From NCBI GenBank assembly GCA_021464245.1, contig JADCRB010000006.1:3462280-3526279 (forward strand): a stretch of DNA of 64,000 nt. Direction: 5' to 3'. The stretch is from Carallia brachiata (taxonomy: Eukaryota > Streptophyta > Magnoliopsida > Malpighiales > Rhizophoraceae). The position numbers were made by a program, and so were the translations under genes. The notes beneath the pieces were generated by a model. It saw nothing but the letters and a program-made list of their open reading frames with translations. It had not been told where the DNA came from and made no database searches. This document shows, one piece after another, positions 48,334 to 62,426 of the stretch (its first letter is position 1; every line of letters starts with the position of its first letter).

Positions 48334-49059
48334 TTGCTGAAGATTATTTGAAAAGTGAAAACCACAGCAGCAACTGGGATGATTGGACGCACGGCATGGT
48401 GTGCTTTCAAAGCCCAAAGTGCCTGAAGACATTAAAACGTGCACTTTAAGTTTTTAGACAATTATAAAGCCCACTTTTGATGAAAAATAAGTAAGCAGAG
48501 ATACTATTTTATAACCGGATCATAATATACAATAAATTAAGTTATTTATATTGCATTTTTTAAAAAGCAAACTCTACAATTTTGATCATTAGATAATTTG
48601 CAACTCCTCAAATTTAATATACATTTAGTTCTATCACTTAATTTAACGAAAATTAAATCTGCGATCTCTCCGAGGAAGAGCCCCTTTACTGAGTCGAATT
48701 GATTATTGAGAGTTCTTTTATGTAGCTTTTCCGTCGTGTCCTTTTCCAAAGTTTCTTGTTGTGGTGGTGGAGATGGACTAATGAGTAATGAAATGAATGG
48801 GCATATGGGAAAACTCATATTCCCATTAAAAAATCCTCTCTTTTTTGCCGTTCCTTACAAGTCATAATAATGATGTCAACCTATGTCAACATAGTGTGAC
48901 TTATTCTCATTCCCATTCATTCGTCTCCTAAGTCCTAACCAACCAAACCCAAATTCACTCCTTTTTACGCTTTTTTCCTGCCAGCCACGTTGTTAGTACG
49001 CTTCTTGCGAGTGGACACGCCCGTTGGAATCTTGAAATTCCGGCTGGGTAGCGGCGGAG
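48334..49059. other. Intergenic / bHLH upstream region
   Basis: No gene. The last ~100 bp before 49060 are relatively GC-rich and likely 5' UTR. A frame at 48546-48818 (minus) has no family resemblance. Confidence 0.5.
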
Positions 49060-51557
49060 ATGGAGTCACCGGACGATAATGCCAATTGGGTCTTTGATTA
49101 TGGGTTGATAGAGGACGTTCTTCCTGCTGTTGGTCTCCCCTCTGTTGAACCTTCTGGCCCGCTCTGGTCTTCCTCTTCCCAATCTTTCACCAACACAGCC
49201 TTCAGGTGGTTTCCTGTTTCAAAGTTTTCTACTTTTGAGTTGTCTTTGATTGATGGATCGTATTACTGCAATATTAGTCTTTATTTGATGTGCTAGACTA
49301 TCTTTCTCCCTGATTTTTGGTATAAAAGCTTGATATTCTGGTGCATGGTTATTGCATTAGGGTAAGCATGGTTTATATTCTGGTTCAGTGCTACATTCGT
49401 TGTTACTTCTGTTAATATAAAATTTTGGATCTAGTTTAGCATGAGGATTCTATCTAGAGGCACCAAAATTACTTTGCTTAGGAACTCCATAACTGCACTT
49501 ACAATTTTTCTTTATGGAAAAACTTTCTGAGAATGCAGCAGCCACATAATGATCTGGACCATTAGTTCGTTAAATATATATTAATTTTGGGAAAAAAAAT
49601 GGATTAATCGTTGAATAAACTGCGTGCTCTAATAAGCATGTCCATAGAGTTTTGCCCTTTTCTTTATGACAGTATGATTGTTCTCTAGCAATATGATAAT
49701 TTCCTTCTTGGTACTGGGATGGTCATAATCTTAGTAACTTATTAGAGTAACCTGCTTCAGTTTTTCATTTGTGTATTGTGTTCAGGTGGGGGAAAGATGG
49801 GCATTTTTTTTTAATCTCCTCATGGTCATTGATAGGAATATATTCCTTGCACACTATCCAGGGTCCTGTCATGGCATGCTGCATGTGTGTTTAGATGTTA
49901 AGGAGAATCTAAGGTCAGAGTTTGCTATAATTCACTTAGATTTGGAATTTTTTAGTGTTATTGAGATTTGAAGGAAAAAAATAATAAGAAAGAGAGCCAA
50001 AATACCATTTATTGTAATGAAACATATCAATAGACATGATTTAAAAATAAAATTGAAGTTGGAGAGAACAACTTACATACATCTATTTCAATACTGTTCC
50101 TTTATATAGGAGGGAAAAGCATCACAAATGATTACATAAAGCCATGTTTTTTCATGCATGTAGATAGCTTAAAGTAGTTGCTAATAAATGACAATTTTTT
50201 CAAGGCTTTATGGAGCCTTTGCACTTACAAGAACTTGAAAATTAGAGGAAAAGGAAAATGATGAATTGCTGGAATTTCTAAGTTACGAAAGCGTCCTGAC
50301 AAACCAGTTGAAGTACAACTTGGGATGACTGAAATTTGAGCTTGGAACTTCTGAAAATTCTGGTTCAATAGTGGGGGTCTTTGTGCATAGTAATCTGCAG
50401 ATCTCCTTCCAAGAAAAAGGGGAATCCAAGAAAAAGGGGAATTTAACTACAGAAAAAGCTCCTGTGTTCTTTTTCTATGTCCTATATCTTTGTGCATATG
50501 TGTGATGTTCAAGGATTTTTATTATTCTTTTTATGCTAATAGCCTCCCACTCCCTCTCCTCTTCCTTCAGCATGGAGTTTGATGAAAACTCAGACGGCTT
50601 CAAGGAAAATGGATCTCGGAATCGGTACACAGCTGCTCATTTTTTAGTTTCTGTGCATTAAAACTGAGAAATCCAGAGTTGATTGCTTTGGTTTTTAGTT
50701 TCAAAGGATAATTGTATCTTTGTACTCATTTGATAAGCATTCTGCTTCTGGTTTGACTGCTTGGTATTTCTTCCAAGTCATTTCGTATGTTGCTCACTTT
50801 TTAGTTCTGGTGTGGTACTTAATTTCCTTTATGCAAAAACTTTCACATTGCAGGTGAGGCCTGGATCAGGCAAAACCCCTGCCCCCAGTTCAAAAGCTTG
50901 TAGGGAGAAGATAAGGAGGGATAGGCTGAATGACAGGCATGTTTTAGTCCCATTCTGAGCTCTTTATGCCTATCTCTCTCACTTATGCTTAATTTGGCAT
51001 TACTTCCAGGTTTATGGAATTAAGTGCTCTTCTGGATCCTGAAAGGTCTCCCAAACTGGACAAGTCTGCTATGTTGGTTGATGCTCTTCGCATGGTGACT
51101 CGCTTGCGCGACGAAGCTCGAAAGCTTAAGGAATCAAATAAGATTCTACAGGATAAGATCAACGAATTGAAGGTTAGCCAAGCCTAGTCTTCTTCTCAAA
51201 CACACTATCAGAGAACAAAACTGGTTGTGTTATAAAGAAGAAACTGATTTTTCGAGTCATATTGTTGAGTAAAGCTAAAGCTAAATGCTTGCAGGCCGAG
51301 AAGAACGAGCTCCGTGATGAGAAGCACAGGCTAAAGGTGGAGAAGGAAAACATTGAGAAGCAAGTGAAGACTTGAGTGCTCCTCGGCACTATCTGCCTTA
51401 TCCTCCAGCAATCCCAGCTCCATTTTCTTCGTCACGAGCTCAAGTTGTTGGGAACAAGCGGGTGCCCTTTGTTGGCTACCCTGGATTTACTATGTGGCAG
51501 CCACCTGCAGCTGTTGATACCTCGCAGGATCATGCCCTGTGGCCTCCAGTTGCTTGA
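49060..51557 (+). CDS. bHLH transcription factor, subgroup IVc (ILR3/bHLH104-115 like), two apparent frameshifts
   Basis: Nuclear DNA-binding regulator; Arabidopsis members of this subgroup act in iron homeostasis. Exons: 49060-49205 (MESPDDNANWVFDYGLIEDV), 50571-50624 (FDENSDGFKENGS), 50854-50936, 51010-51172 and 51295-51557. The bHLH core SSKACREKIRRDRLNDR / FMELSALLDPERSPKLDKSA is intact and is followed by a leucine-zipper-like helix (ARKLKESNKILQDKI, EKNELRDEKHRLK). The C-terminus AAVDTSQDHALWPPVA is a subgroup hallmark. Intron 3 begins GC (AG|GCATGT), a GC-AG intron. Two breaks: the exon 2-3 junction is one nucleotide out of phase, and the main frame stops at 51373-51375 while the conserved C-terminus lies one frame over from 51372. 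Both look like loss of one base from a GGG and a TTT run, so sequencing error is as likely as pseudogenisation. Confidence 0.85.
50936..50941 (+). promoter_or_regulatory. Non-canonical GC splice donor of bHLH intron 3
   Basis: The exon ends GACAG and the intron starts GCATGT; the acceptor TTCCAG at 51004-51009 restores the RLNDRFMEL reading. GC-AG introns are a known minority class. Confidence 0.75.
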
Positions 51558-51997
51558 CATTGAAGCTGTTCAATTTTCGGTCTGCAGTCCCTTGCTTATG
51601 GATGCTTTCATTGGCTGGGAGATTTCTAGGGGTGAAAAGGAGTAACCTTTGAAATTTGGAACTTTCATCAATTACTGGGATAGCTTGTAACTTTCATTAA
51701 GCACATCTGATCATTTTGTTGGACTCTGTATTCACCAAAAATTGATGTTCCAGATGATCCATTTGTTAGAGAGGATTCAATGCATTAAACTCTACCCAAG
51801 GTGCTGCAACTTACCTTTTGTAATTAAATTAATTTCGGTGCGGACATGGATGTCAAGTTCACGATCATTTTTTGTGAAATGACACATTGCATTAAAGGGA
51901 AAATACTTATTGGCAAGATCTGACCTCTACTTCTCTCTTTAATTTACAATTGGTAGAAAACTCAGTCATACATAGACAACTACCTATGAGATTGCTT

Positions 51998-54900
51998 TCA
52001 GCAAGGCTTTTTGAACCCCATGTTGGCCCCAGATTTGAAATCTTTCCAGACATCAAAAGTCCCAGTGCTGGTTATGAGAACTGTACTCAAAGCCATTACA
52101 ATACTGACTGAGAATACAATAAGGGAAGCCCTACCATAATCTTGTATGGCTTTCTGTACTACCAGCAATCCTAAAAGTGAACCAATGAAGCAAATGAGAG
52201 CAAAAACGATAGCGGTCTGCGTATGCTCCATGCCAACCAATAGGTACTGAAATGCTGACATCGTAGAAGAAAAGAAAACCATGAATGAACAAGTTGCTGC
52301 TGTTACCTGCACAATGAGATAAGATAAAAGTAATTTTTTACATTGCAGTACATATGCCAATATGGATTGAGAAGATCTATTAATGCAACGATCCATCTAC
52401 CTGAGGTGCAATTCCAACTTGAAGAAGAAGTGGGCTGATAAGCATTCCACCTCCAACGCCAAAAACTCCACCCAATATACCAGCTAATACTGCCATCACT
52501 GGGAATAAAAGCTTGTTTGGTGCTCCACAGCTTGTTAAGTCTCTTCTATCCTTCACAGGGAAGTTTGTATTTTAGAAAATTTTCCCCCAGAAACATTGAC
52601 TTCAAAAACTGAATAATAACCAGAAATTGCTGTTTCCTACTATGTTATGCCAAGCACCTGCTGGTTTGTAGTCTGATTTCGGCCGTTCTTTTCTCGCAGT
52701 AGGATCCATGCTGTGAAAATTATGGCGAGAGGAATTTGGAGCGATGAGATAAGCCAATATCCTATTCCGCATTGTTCCATCGGTATAATACCCTGCGCAT
52801 TTCCTGAAATGTTCACACATGTAGAAGAAAACCAACAAACAGAACAGGTGACAAATGCTTCTGATGGCATCAAGCTGTATTTATAAACATCTATAATGGA
52901 TATCCTCAATTGATTCCTCTCAGGATGTGCAAATTGAAGAACCACTAAAAAATTTTTAGTACCAGGCTCCAAAGTTTCCTGTCTAAAGCTCCTTAAAGAA
53001 AAGACAAGAACCTAAATTGTAGTCTGTGATTGCAGTTGTGACTGCAGTATTGCCATAACGGTGGTCACTTTCAATACCGCATGAACCAATATTAGCTTAT
53101 TTGTTAATATGGTTGCAACTACACTCCTTTGACTTATTTGTTATTACATATATGCTCTCGGATTCTTCATTATACTCTTAGCTTCTTTAGTCGCATGCAT
53201 TTCAAAGTACCCCTCTGGAAATGATAATTAAAAATTCAATGCTGACTGTGAACAAAACGCAAGGGGAAAAAAACTGAAAAACCCAAAAAAAGTTGATCAG
53301 CTTTCTGTGGCAGTGTCTCTGTTTTCTATAGTGAAAATCTGTTGACTGGGGAACTATGGTTTCCGACCCTCTGGAAAGCATACATTTTTTCTGTCACTAA
53401 GACGAGGTATATATTATATATATATATATATATTTTTTTTTTTTTTCTTTTGGCTCTCTACATTCTCTTCTGCCTACTCAGTGGTTATATTGATAATTTT
53501 TTTCTGATTAGTTACTTTTAAAGTTAAATTTCTTAATTTCATTCAAAAATTTTCAGGGTGATGTTGTGATTTTTATGTTATGCATCAATTAGATTAAAGA
53601 TTGCATGTGGTCCTAGGACAGCTGTTGAAATCACATGATGCAAATCTAATACAGCATACAGTTGGATTGATGAAGACCAAGATGCCAAAATGAATAATTT
53701 CCGATTATAGAAAAACAATAACAAAAGAAGGCATATAGATAATTACTAGCAAGTACCACCATTATACTCTAGTAACAAAGAGGTCGTTGTTATCATATCA
53801 CAAGTCATGAGTTTGAACTTTCGTCAAAACATTCGGTAAAATTGTTATTAACTGTACACATGATCGACAAGAGGAGATTAATATTGAAGATAAGAAAGTA
53901 AAAAACTAACTGTACACATGATCGACAAGAGGAGATTAATATTGAAGATAAGAAAGTAAAAAACTAGGCTAGGACACCAAGAACAAAGGGGGAAAATGGA
54001 CCCAAACTGAGATCCCTTTACTTGGTGGTATAATTGACTGATCTGCTTGTGGTGGGGCAGCATGGCGAGCTGGGAAAGGAAGCCGTATTTGGTAAGGGAA
54101 AAAATCGTTACAATAGATTTCTGGCATATGTGGATAGTGTCTTCATACAAGGACCTGTCATATCAAAAGCAACTGGGAATCTAGGAAGGATAATGTTCAG
54201 CATGTGGATTTCTCTTTGGCTATCTGATGGAAATTTCTCCGCCACTAAAATTCATTTCTCCTTTCTGGCACAAGGTTGGGATACTTTTGTTGTAATCACT
54301 TGGTTCCGTATTCGAGTGTACTTACGAGGTGAAAATCCACAAAATGAAAATGCCTTGATCCTAATTACTTATTACCAAAGCCATCATAATCACTAAAAAT
54401 CTAAACAGTTTGGCTCAGCAATCTTCTCAGGCTTAATTTGATAAAGAAGAATACAAGTTCAAGTGGGAATTTGGAGAAGAAAAAAGCCATACCTTTCCGT
54501 AGCGATTGCCACGAAGGAGATAGAGAAAAGAGAAGGAGAACCAGACAAGAAGCAAAACCCCAAGTTTCATCCAAGGAAATGCCACTTTTCTATTGACTTC
54601 CCCAAGCAAAAGAGGCTCCTTGGTACTCTCCAACACTTCACTCTCATCGCCAGGACCGTCTGTAATAACCAGCCCGTTTTCCATACTTCCACATCCATTT
54701 CTCCTCGCCTCCTCCGATTCCAATTTCCAACAGAAAAAACCAGTCTTGCAAGTCTTGAAAGTAGACCAAGCAAGAAAAACAGCAAACCAAACTGTGATAA
54801 GCCACTCTGGGAAAACCAGGTTGCATATCACACCAACACTAACTCCCAGCAACATGCATGGTTCTGACAGGAGTGCAATATCATAGTCAACCAAGGTCTT

Positions 54901-55311
54901 GCCACCATGCTTGGCAATTGTGGTGAATAAGTGACAAATGACATTACCGATGGACCCACCTGTCACCATAAAAGCTGAGAAACTTGATGCTGTTTTGAGG
55001 TCTAAGCCTGCCACAATTGTCAGTATTGGAATGAAGAGTCCTCCACCACCAATGCCTCCTGCACTGGACATGGAAGCAGCTATGAAGCAGAAAACTCCTG
55101 CTAGCACCATACCAGTTGCTAGCTCCAATTTTGTTCCATGAAATTGTATAGGATTTTTATTCCAATGATCAGTTCTGTTAGGAAACTGATCATTCTCCGG
55201 GATATTTGAGATGGGTTGTGTTTGTTTTGCATCATTGGATTGGCTTGAGGCTATAGAAATGGTGAGAGAGAGAGTTATCCATGTCAGGATGATGCTTCTG
55301 AGAGTCCCCAT
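51998..55311 (-). CDS. TauE/SafE-family membrane protein (complete, 4 exons, 470 aa)
   Basis: Multi-pass membrane protein of the sulfite exporter TauE/SafE family. The plant members' substrates are mostly unproven, with anion or sulfur-compound export assumed. Exons: 54493-55311, 52658-52792, 52401-52550 and 51998-52306. The total is 1413 nt, in frame, with GT-AG borders. A signal-anchor-like N-terminus (SIILTWITLSLTISIASSQS) is followed by the glycine-rich SSAGGIGGGGLFIPI repeat signature, a hydrophilic loop (residues about 200-240), and the second half with GGVFGVGGGMLISPLLLQVG and VTAATCSFMVFFSSTMSAFQ. The paired glycine-rich motifs are the family hallmark. Intron 1 is 1.7 kb and carries a 58-bp tandem duplication and a tRNA-like module. 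It converges with the bHLH gene across about 440 bp. Confidence 0.94.
53765..53819 (+). repeat. tRNA-like module in TauE intron 1
   Basis: TACTCTAGTAA (A-box-like), 33 nt, then GAGTTTGAACT (B-box-like). SINE-like remnant; no tail seen. Confidence 0.35.
53851..53966. repeat. Perfect 58-bp tandem duplication in TauE intron 1
   Basis: Units 53851-53908 and 53909-53966 are identical over all 58 bp, starting ACTGTACACATGATCGACAA. Complete identity marks a very recent duplication or an assembly artefact. Confidence 0.9.
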
Positions 55312-58300
55312 TTGCTTGAATTGAAGTTCTTTAGTGGGGTTGGAGATGTGGCAAATGGGTGTTTGTAGGTGTCATTATATGGGGAAGCATGATCGAGAAT
55401 TAGTGATGAAAAAAGACAAAGTAGGAAAAAATTTAAGGAAAAAAAATTAGAACCTATTAATAAAAACAGGCTCTTGCACACAGAAAGAGACAAGAATCAC
55501 AAGATGGGTTAGGTTCTTGTGGATCCCACTCACTTTTTTTTTTTTTTTTTTAAAAAAAAATATATTAAGTCTAAATCATATTTTTAAAATTAAATTGATT
55601 TAATTGTCTAATCGATAAATTAATAACTCGAAGTTTAAAGATTTTAATTTTTATTTAATAAGATAAAAAAGTAATCCGCATCAAATCGTTTGATCTAATC
55701 GACTGACTTGATCTGATCAATGAACCAGTTGATAAGTGTCAAATTTTTTTTTTTAAAATTGTATATAATTATATTATGTTATTAAGAATACTTATAGAAT
55801 ATATTTAAATATTTTTTAATAACATTTTATTTATTTTTTATATTATATAATAATATTACTTAGGATCTGACTGTTAGATTAATGGTTAGATTATTAATCC
55901 GTTGAACCGAATTCTAAATTGAGTCAGAGTCTGGCTTGGGTTTAAAAACTATAGAGCATGCAGGTTAAGTTCTGTGCAAACAAGTATTATACATTATACA
56001 CCCAATAAACTTTGATAGGGTTAATATAAAAAAAATCAAGAACTTTATATACAGTAATAAATGTAACATAAATTTTAAAAAATAGCAGCTTACTTTTTTT
56101 AAATATTTAGTAACAAATCTAAAATATTATTATTTTTTACAAATATAATCTATCTATTTCGATAATCTGTTAATAAGAATTTATTTGTCTTGATAACATG
56201 ATAATTATACACGTTAGTACTAGTGACACATATAATTATCATATTATCGAAACAAATAAATTTTATTTAAAAAATATTGTAGTATGTTAGATTTATTATA
56301 AAAAAATTCAAAAAAAAGTAAATTATTATAATACTAAATTTTTTATTTTACATAAAGTTATTAACTCATTCTTTACGTCTGCTTGTACATTTTTCTTACT
56401 CTTTTTACACATTGGTTAACTGTTTGCATATTATAACTTTCATTTAAAAAAAAAAAAAAACAGGCGAAATCTACACAGGTCCAACCCACCCGTTTGCCCC
56501 CTGTCCGCACCCATCTTCTCAAACTTTCCGCAACTTCTGCTTAAAAAGCAACAAAAATGAAAAATTCAGTTATATTTCTATCGAGATGCAAGCCAATGCT
56601 CATTGTAGCCTTTATGGCGCACAAATTGGCTTAATCTCTCTTATACATCAATCAATTTCTAAATTTTGGGTGTGGGGGCATGCTATGTAGACTAGTGATT
56701 TTTAAAAATAAAAAATCAAAATATACTTGTATTTTCTGGTAATGTATATTCTATTTTTTTTTAAATATATAAATTATCTTTAAAATTTTTCTTTTATCTA
56801 TCATAAGGTCGATCGACCCATAATGGTATAAAAGTAACTATTTTCATTTTTATAAAACTCATACTTTTATTTAAAATTGAAATTTGAGATTTTCAAAATA
56901 TATGTTTAAATTTATAACTGCTAAGATGTCTCTTGAGGATATATATATTAATATTTTAATTGCATTATTTTTTTTTAAAAATCATAATTTAGCACATTCC
57001 CAGATGAATATACAAAAACTAAAAATTTTATTTTATTGTACAAAAGAATGTTGTTCTGGTAAAAAAAAAAGCAAAAAAGAATATTGCATCCTCTAAAGGG
57101 TAGAATATACCTACTTACAACAAAAAAAAAAAGGGAATATACCTCATTTCTCATTATTAAAAAAAAAAAGTTGTGCTTGTACTGCAGCTATACTGCACGC
57201 CGCCGACCCAACATACTAACACCATGTTTGTTTGGTATTTTTTCAAGAGAAAGGAAAAAGAAAAAAAAAATTTTAAATTATTTATTTATTTATTTTTTAT
57301 TAATCTAAATAATTATATTTTACTTTTTCTCTCATAAATTACTATTAATTTTCTTTTTTACAACTTTCTAATCATAACTTTTTATCAATCATAACATTAT
57401 TATTATCGTATTATTTTTCATTTATTTTTTTCATTCACTTTCTATTCAATTTCACACTATCTAATCACACCTTAAGTGTGAAGCCATGTGTTATATATTG
57501 GTAAAGAATTTAATTAAATAAAAAAATAATTTTAAAATAATAATAATAATAATAATATAAATAATATAAATAATTTTAAATAATTATAAAGTGATATATA
57601 TTATTAAATAATTAAAATTAAATAAAAAATTAAGTAAATTATTAAATATTATTAAATAAATATATTACTACTTTGATTTTTTTTAAGCGAAATTAGACAT
57701 TGGTGTTTAAATATTATAGCCAACCACAATTAAGGACCTCGCCACCAATTACTAGTAAGCGTCATGTTTTAATGAATTTTTCGGAAACACTATACTTGTT
57801 GTCAGGAATATATTGGTAAAGAATACAGGTCATTTATTACGTAGTTTTTGCGAGGATCGGACATCGAGAAATAGAGATAGTGAGTCTCTTGTCCTTTGAG
57901 AGGGATTCGAATTTCGGTCAGTTCTTACCCTTCTAGTTTTTTTAACGTGGCTTGGCTATTTTTACTACAGATAAAAAAAGGTTTTAGTCAAGATTGGCAC
58001 TCGTATGTATCCTCAGGATGGTGCATTCGGACGGGAAAAAAAAATACAACCACTTGTTGAATTAAGGTAATTGTATTGAATTTTTTAAGAAAAAAATTAT
58101 TTTTTTTATTTTAATATATATCATGTGAAATTTACACTTTAAATTTGAAGATAAAAATCATTTAGTTTTATATTTTAATTTTTAATTTCTCTAAAAAAAT
58201 ATTTTTCAAAATATTTCAACGTAGTTACATTTAAAATGCAATTAGTTACATTTTGTAGATGGAGACGCGACCTCGGCGTAGAAATGGCTCTCAAAAAGCT

Positions 58301-61300
58301 TTTTTTTTTTTTTTTTTTGGTATAATTGCATTTAAATTAACAAATGATATCAAATATGAAAACACCATTTAGGACCAAATAATTGGTTAATAACAACTAA
58401 AGAGCAACATGGTAATAACAAAAAAAATGAATTAATCACATTTTTTTAAGAAAAAAAACAAAGAAATGAAATTGAAATAAGAAATTTACCTTACTGTTTT
58501 TTTTTATTGTTTTATATGTATTGTTACGTAGTGGTATTTTAATACTAATTCTTATATTTTAGTTGTAATTCATCTTTGTCTTTTGGGCTGCACTAATGGG
58601 CAGATTAGGAGAAACTTACAATGACGCTGACACTGATCCGGAGTTCCGGACCAAGAGAGGAGGAGCTGGATTTTGCTCACTTTAAATCGACTTCTTGTTT
58701 TCTAGCTATTATGTTATTGATCAACTTGGTCCCGAACCAAAACCTTAGCCATTGTTGCCAGCATACGAGAAAATACCCAACTATTTTTCATTTTTGTCTT
58801 AAAAATAAATTACAATTAACTGAACATTGCAACAAAACCTGCTATAACCAAGTGTTTAATCTCTAATTTCCAATTTGAAAACATAATTATGCGAAAGATT
58901 TTTTTACAGATTATTCAAGTTCCTTGCTTCCTGTCAGCAAACCATGGACAAGGCTAGAACACACATTTGACACGGACACTCGCCAAATCCACATCTAACA
59001 ACTCAGACCTTTTTTATGAGAATTTTTTTAGAACATGGGGACACACATGCAAACACAAAATGACTATGTCTCGACATGTTTGAAATACATTTAGAATATG
59101 CAAATAATATAAACTTTTATATAAAAAAAAAAAAGAAAGCAATACTTATTTTCAATTAAGGTGAAAAAAAGGCAGAGTCGGTGAGAACAATAAAGCTCAA
59201 ATAAAACAATTTGCGAAATAGAATTATATTAATAATGTTGGCGTGTCGCTATTTTAACTTTTAGTTTGACGTGTGATCATGCATACCCAATAGAGCTTTT
59301 TTTTTTCCTTTTAACAATAGAAAATGTGTATTGTATATATTGGTTAATGCACTTATAACTTGAGATCGATCTTATTTGACTATTATGTTCCCTTTCAACC
59401 AACCTCCATTAAAATAGATTCATCACCCGAATACTGATAAACTCGTACGTAGCTCTACTGTTAGAAATAACAGTGATTGTCAAATTTGAAATCCACAGCA
59501 TATTCAATTCTTAATCTGAGCATCTAGCACATTAGCTAGGAGAGAGTTGCGCTAACAGAGATTTGAAATTAGGTAACTAATGTAAAATATATGTCAATTT
59601 ATCACTGAATTAACATTTCGAGTGGTATATAATAGAGCTATTAATATGACTCAAGAATGTTTTTTGATGTCATGGTCGATGCCAAGTATATATATTACGG
59701 TCGCTTTCACGTTCTATTCGCGTTCTTTTTTTTTTTTTTTTTTTAAGAGTTGATGCGTCCACTTGTTTTAGTTTATACATCATAGCTACTAAAACAATGT
59801 GCTATATATTAAGTGGTGGAATTATTGATAAGCATGAGGGAAATCTATAATAAACTAATACATAATCTACTTAAATATTGCAGGATCAAGTTGTTTAGTC
59901 ATACAAAATCTAATGCATAGTCTACTCGGTTTGATCATTTTCTCATTACTTCCACCATCGGTTCAATGTGTTTTTTAGCCGTTTAATTCTCCCCTGGTTT
60001 CACGAAAAAGCGCTTTTGGCTAAAATTTGTAGCATCCACATGTGAACAATGTTTTTTTTTTTTTTTGGTTTAGCTCGAGCGTGGAGGGAAATTTAACGAA
60101 TAATAATTAGGCTTCGGCTCCGAACTCCAGATCTCAATCACGTGTCGTCGTAAAATTTTTGTTGTTAACAGGACCTTATTGTTGTATTTACTACTCTCAA
60201 TTATTTTCATTACTACATGGAAAAATGCTACATAGAATTAAGCACGCAAGCAAATAGATTAAGCTCGAGCCGAGCAAGGACATGATGTAAAGCTGCAGGT
60301 TTATAAGAGGCATGTGCTGTCAAAATGGGAAAAAGACTTGAAGCAGTTCAGGCAAGAAAGCAATAACAAAGTGGGGCTTCAGTGGTTTTTCGCGAAATGC
60401 ACATCAATCATCCATAATGCTCCATTAAACTAAAAATGAAATGGCAGCAGCCAACCAGCTGTTTCAAAACATTCAGCGCAGCTATTATCCACTTGATCTT
60501 TTGATTTATTATTTTGTGTTAAAAATTGAAAAATACAGGTAGCGTTCTATAATTTTATAAAGATACATTGTGACTCTGTACCTATGTGATACAAATAGAT
60601 TATTATAACATTATTTGTGTCTAAAAATGAGTTGTAGGTTTAATCCCACCCGCTTAACTTTAGTAGAATTTAATTTTAGAATCTCTTACTTGAAATCAAA
60701 TCCTTCAAACCAGCTGAACTATGTCAGGATTATCCTCATGTTTTAATGGGTTATCAGTAATCTCGTTAGGTATCCAAGTTTAGGTTTGAAAAAAGAAAGT
60801 GCAGTCCTTGTAATCTGCATATGGAACATGAGACAAATCCGGAAGTGACAAACATCTGTCCAAAAAGTGGAAACGAGACAAGAAAGACACTGTTGGCAAT
60901 TGTAATTTGTGCTCTCTGTCAGGCAGTGTTAGGTGCCCTTTCAAATTCATCTCACTGATCTTCTAGCTAACTTTCACTGTCATATAATTCTTTTATAAAG
61001 GAGTAATTTAGGCTAGATTTGAAAATTTTTTAACTTAAAACCTAATTTATTAGGTTAAATGCATTAAACTCACGGTGATTTGATTGTTTTGTTTTTTTAT
61101 CTTTCTGCCGTTTTAATTTAAGTATTAAATCTCTTTGGAGTATTTAATTTTTGCAATTCACAGCAATTTATTAAATTTATTAATAAAAATTAACTAAAAT
61201 TACCTTGTTTTGTGAATGCATAAATTTTATTAGCAATTTACTGAAAGTAATAAAGACTAGGAAGGATATAATGTTGAATATAACTTAACTATGTACCGAA

Positions 61301-61379
61301 ACTCAATTTAAGAGATTTTGATACATATAAATAATTTTAGTAGAGAAATAAAAGTTAACAATTACAAAAATCTCTCCCT
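55312..61379. other. Gene-free AT-rich stretch
   Basis: About 6 kb with many poly(A)/poly(T) tracts and (TAA)n at about 57538-57556. The first ~180 bp are the TauE promoter/5' UTR. A tRNA-like or transposon remnant may lie near 57840-57935 (GGATTCGAATTTCGG). Frames at 56884, 57084 and 58621 are low-complexity or unrelated to any family I know. Confidence 0.55.
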
Positions 61380-62426
61380 GGTTTTTACTTGTGAGAGCTC
61401 TCTTTCTGCTCTTTGCAGTGCACTCTTAGTGATTGAGTTTTGTCTCCCCTGTGGAGCCTTTCAATTCAAATTTCAATTTCAATTGTGATTCCTTACATTC
61501 CTACAAGATTCTCGATTGGCTTCATGTCCCAAGCTATGGAGAACCAAGAAACTATACAAGAAGACTTGGAGGACGTCATCGTCCTTTTGTAGGAAGGTGA
61601 TACTGATCTTATGCCATCCAAAAAGGGTTTCAATTTTATTGGTAGCCTCTGGTCCGGAAAATCGTTAAATTCTTGTGCCTTCCTGACCGCCATCCAACTG
61701 GCTTGGAAACCAAAGAAGGAGTTGGATGCAAGAGAGTTGAAGCCGAATCAGTTTTACTTTCACTTTCAAGTGCAGCCAATAGGCAGTTTGTGCTGGATAA
61801 TGGGCCATGGTTTTTTGACAAGCACGTACTCTTACTGTAGGAACTAACAGGGGATGAGCAACCTTCAAAAATTAATTTGTTCTGGACTTACTTCTAGGTT
61901 TGGGCATATGATCTCCCCATAAAGTCTATGACAAGGGCCTCAGCAATTGTTTTGGGTAATAAGATTGGCTCTTTTGTTGCGGTGGATGAGGATGGAATTG
62001 GAAGTTGGTGGAGATATCTGCATTTTTGTGTGCGCTTTGATGTGCGCAACCCTCTCTTCCATGGTGCCAAGATTAAACAGAATTTGGGTGAGGTATCATG
62101 GATTCCTTTAGAAAATATGAGTAGTTACTGAATTTTTGTTATTGTTGCAGTTGTTTAGGGCATGTTTTCAAGGATTGTGAGCTATTTGAAACCCCTGAGG
62201 GCGATGGGGCTCAGCTTGGAGTAATCCCTCCTTTCCCCTTTAGCCGCTCATTGCGGGCTTCTCTTTACAAACGCCTGGTCATAAGGTCAGAAGGTGTGGA
62301 GTCTAATCACATTAGAAAACCTATGTATTCATTGAGAAGATTCAACCTACAGTAGGGGAAATCATCACAAACCAACGGCTGGAAGTTGGTTGATGGTGAG
62401 AGTGCTTTCAGGGCAAGGCCGCTAGT

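Noticed and set aside
54463..55141. Plus-strand frames opposite the TauE first exon
   Set aside because: Shadows of the long TauE coding exon; no independent family signal.
57220..57480. Region starting with a TTTGTTTGG word as a Tourist element
   Set aside because: No matching inverted end or TAA/TTA duplication at the other side.
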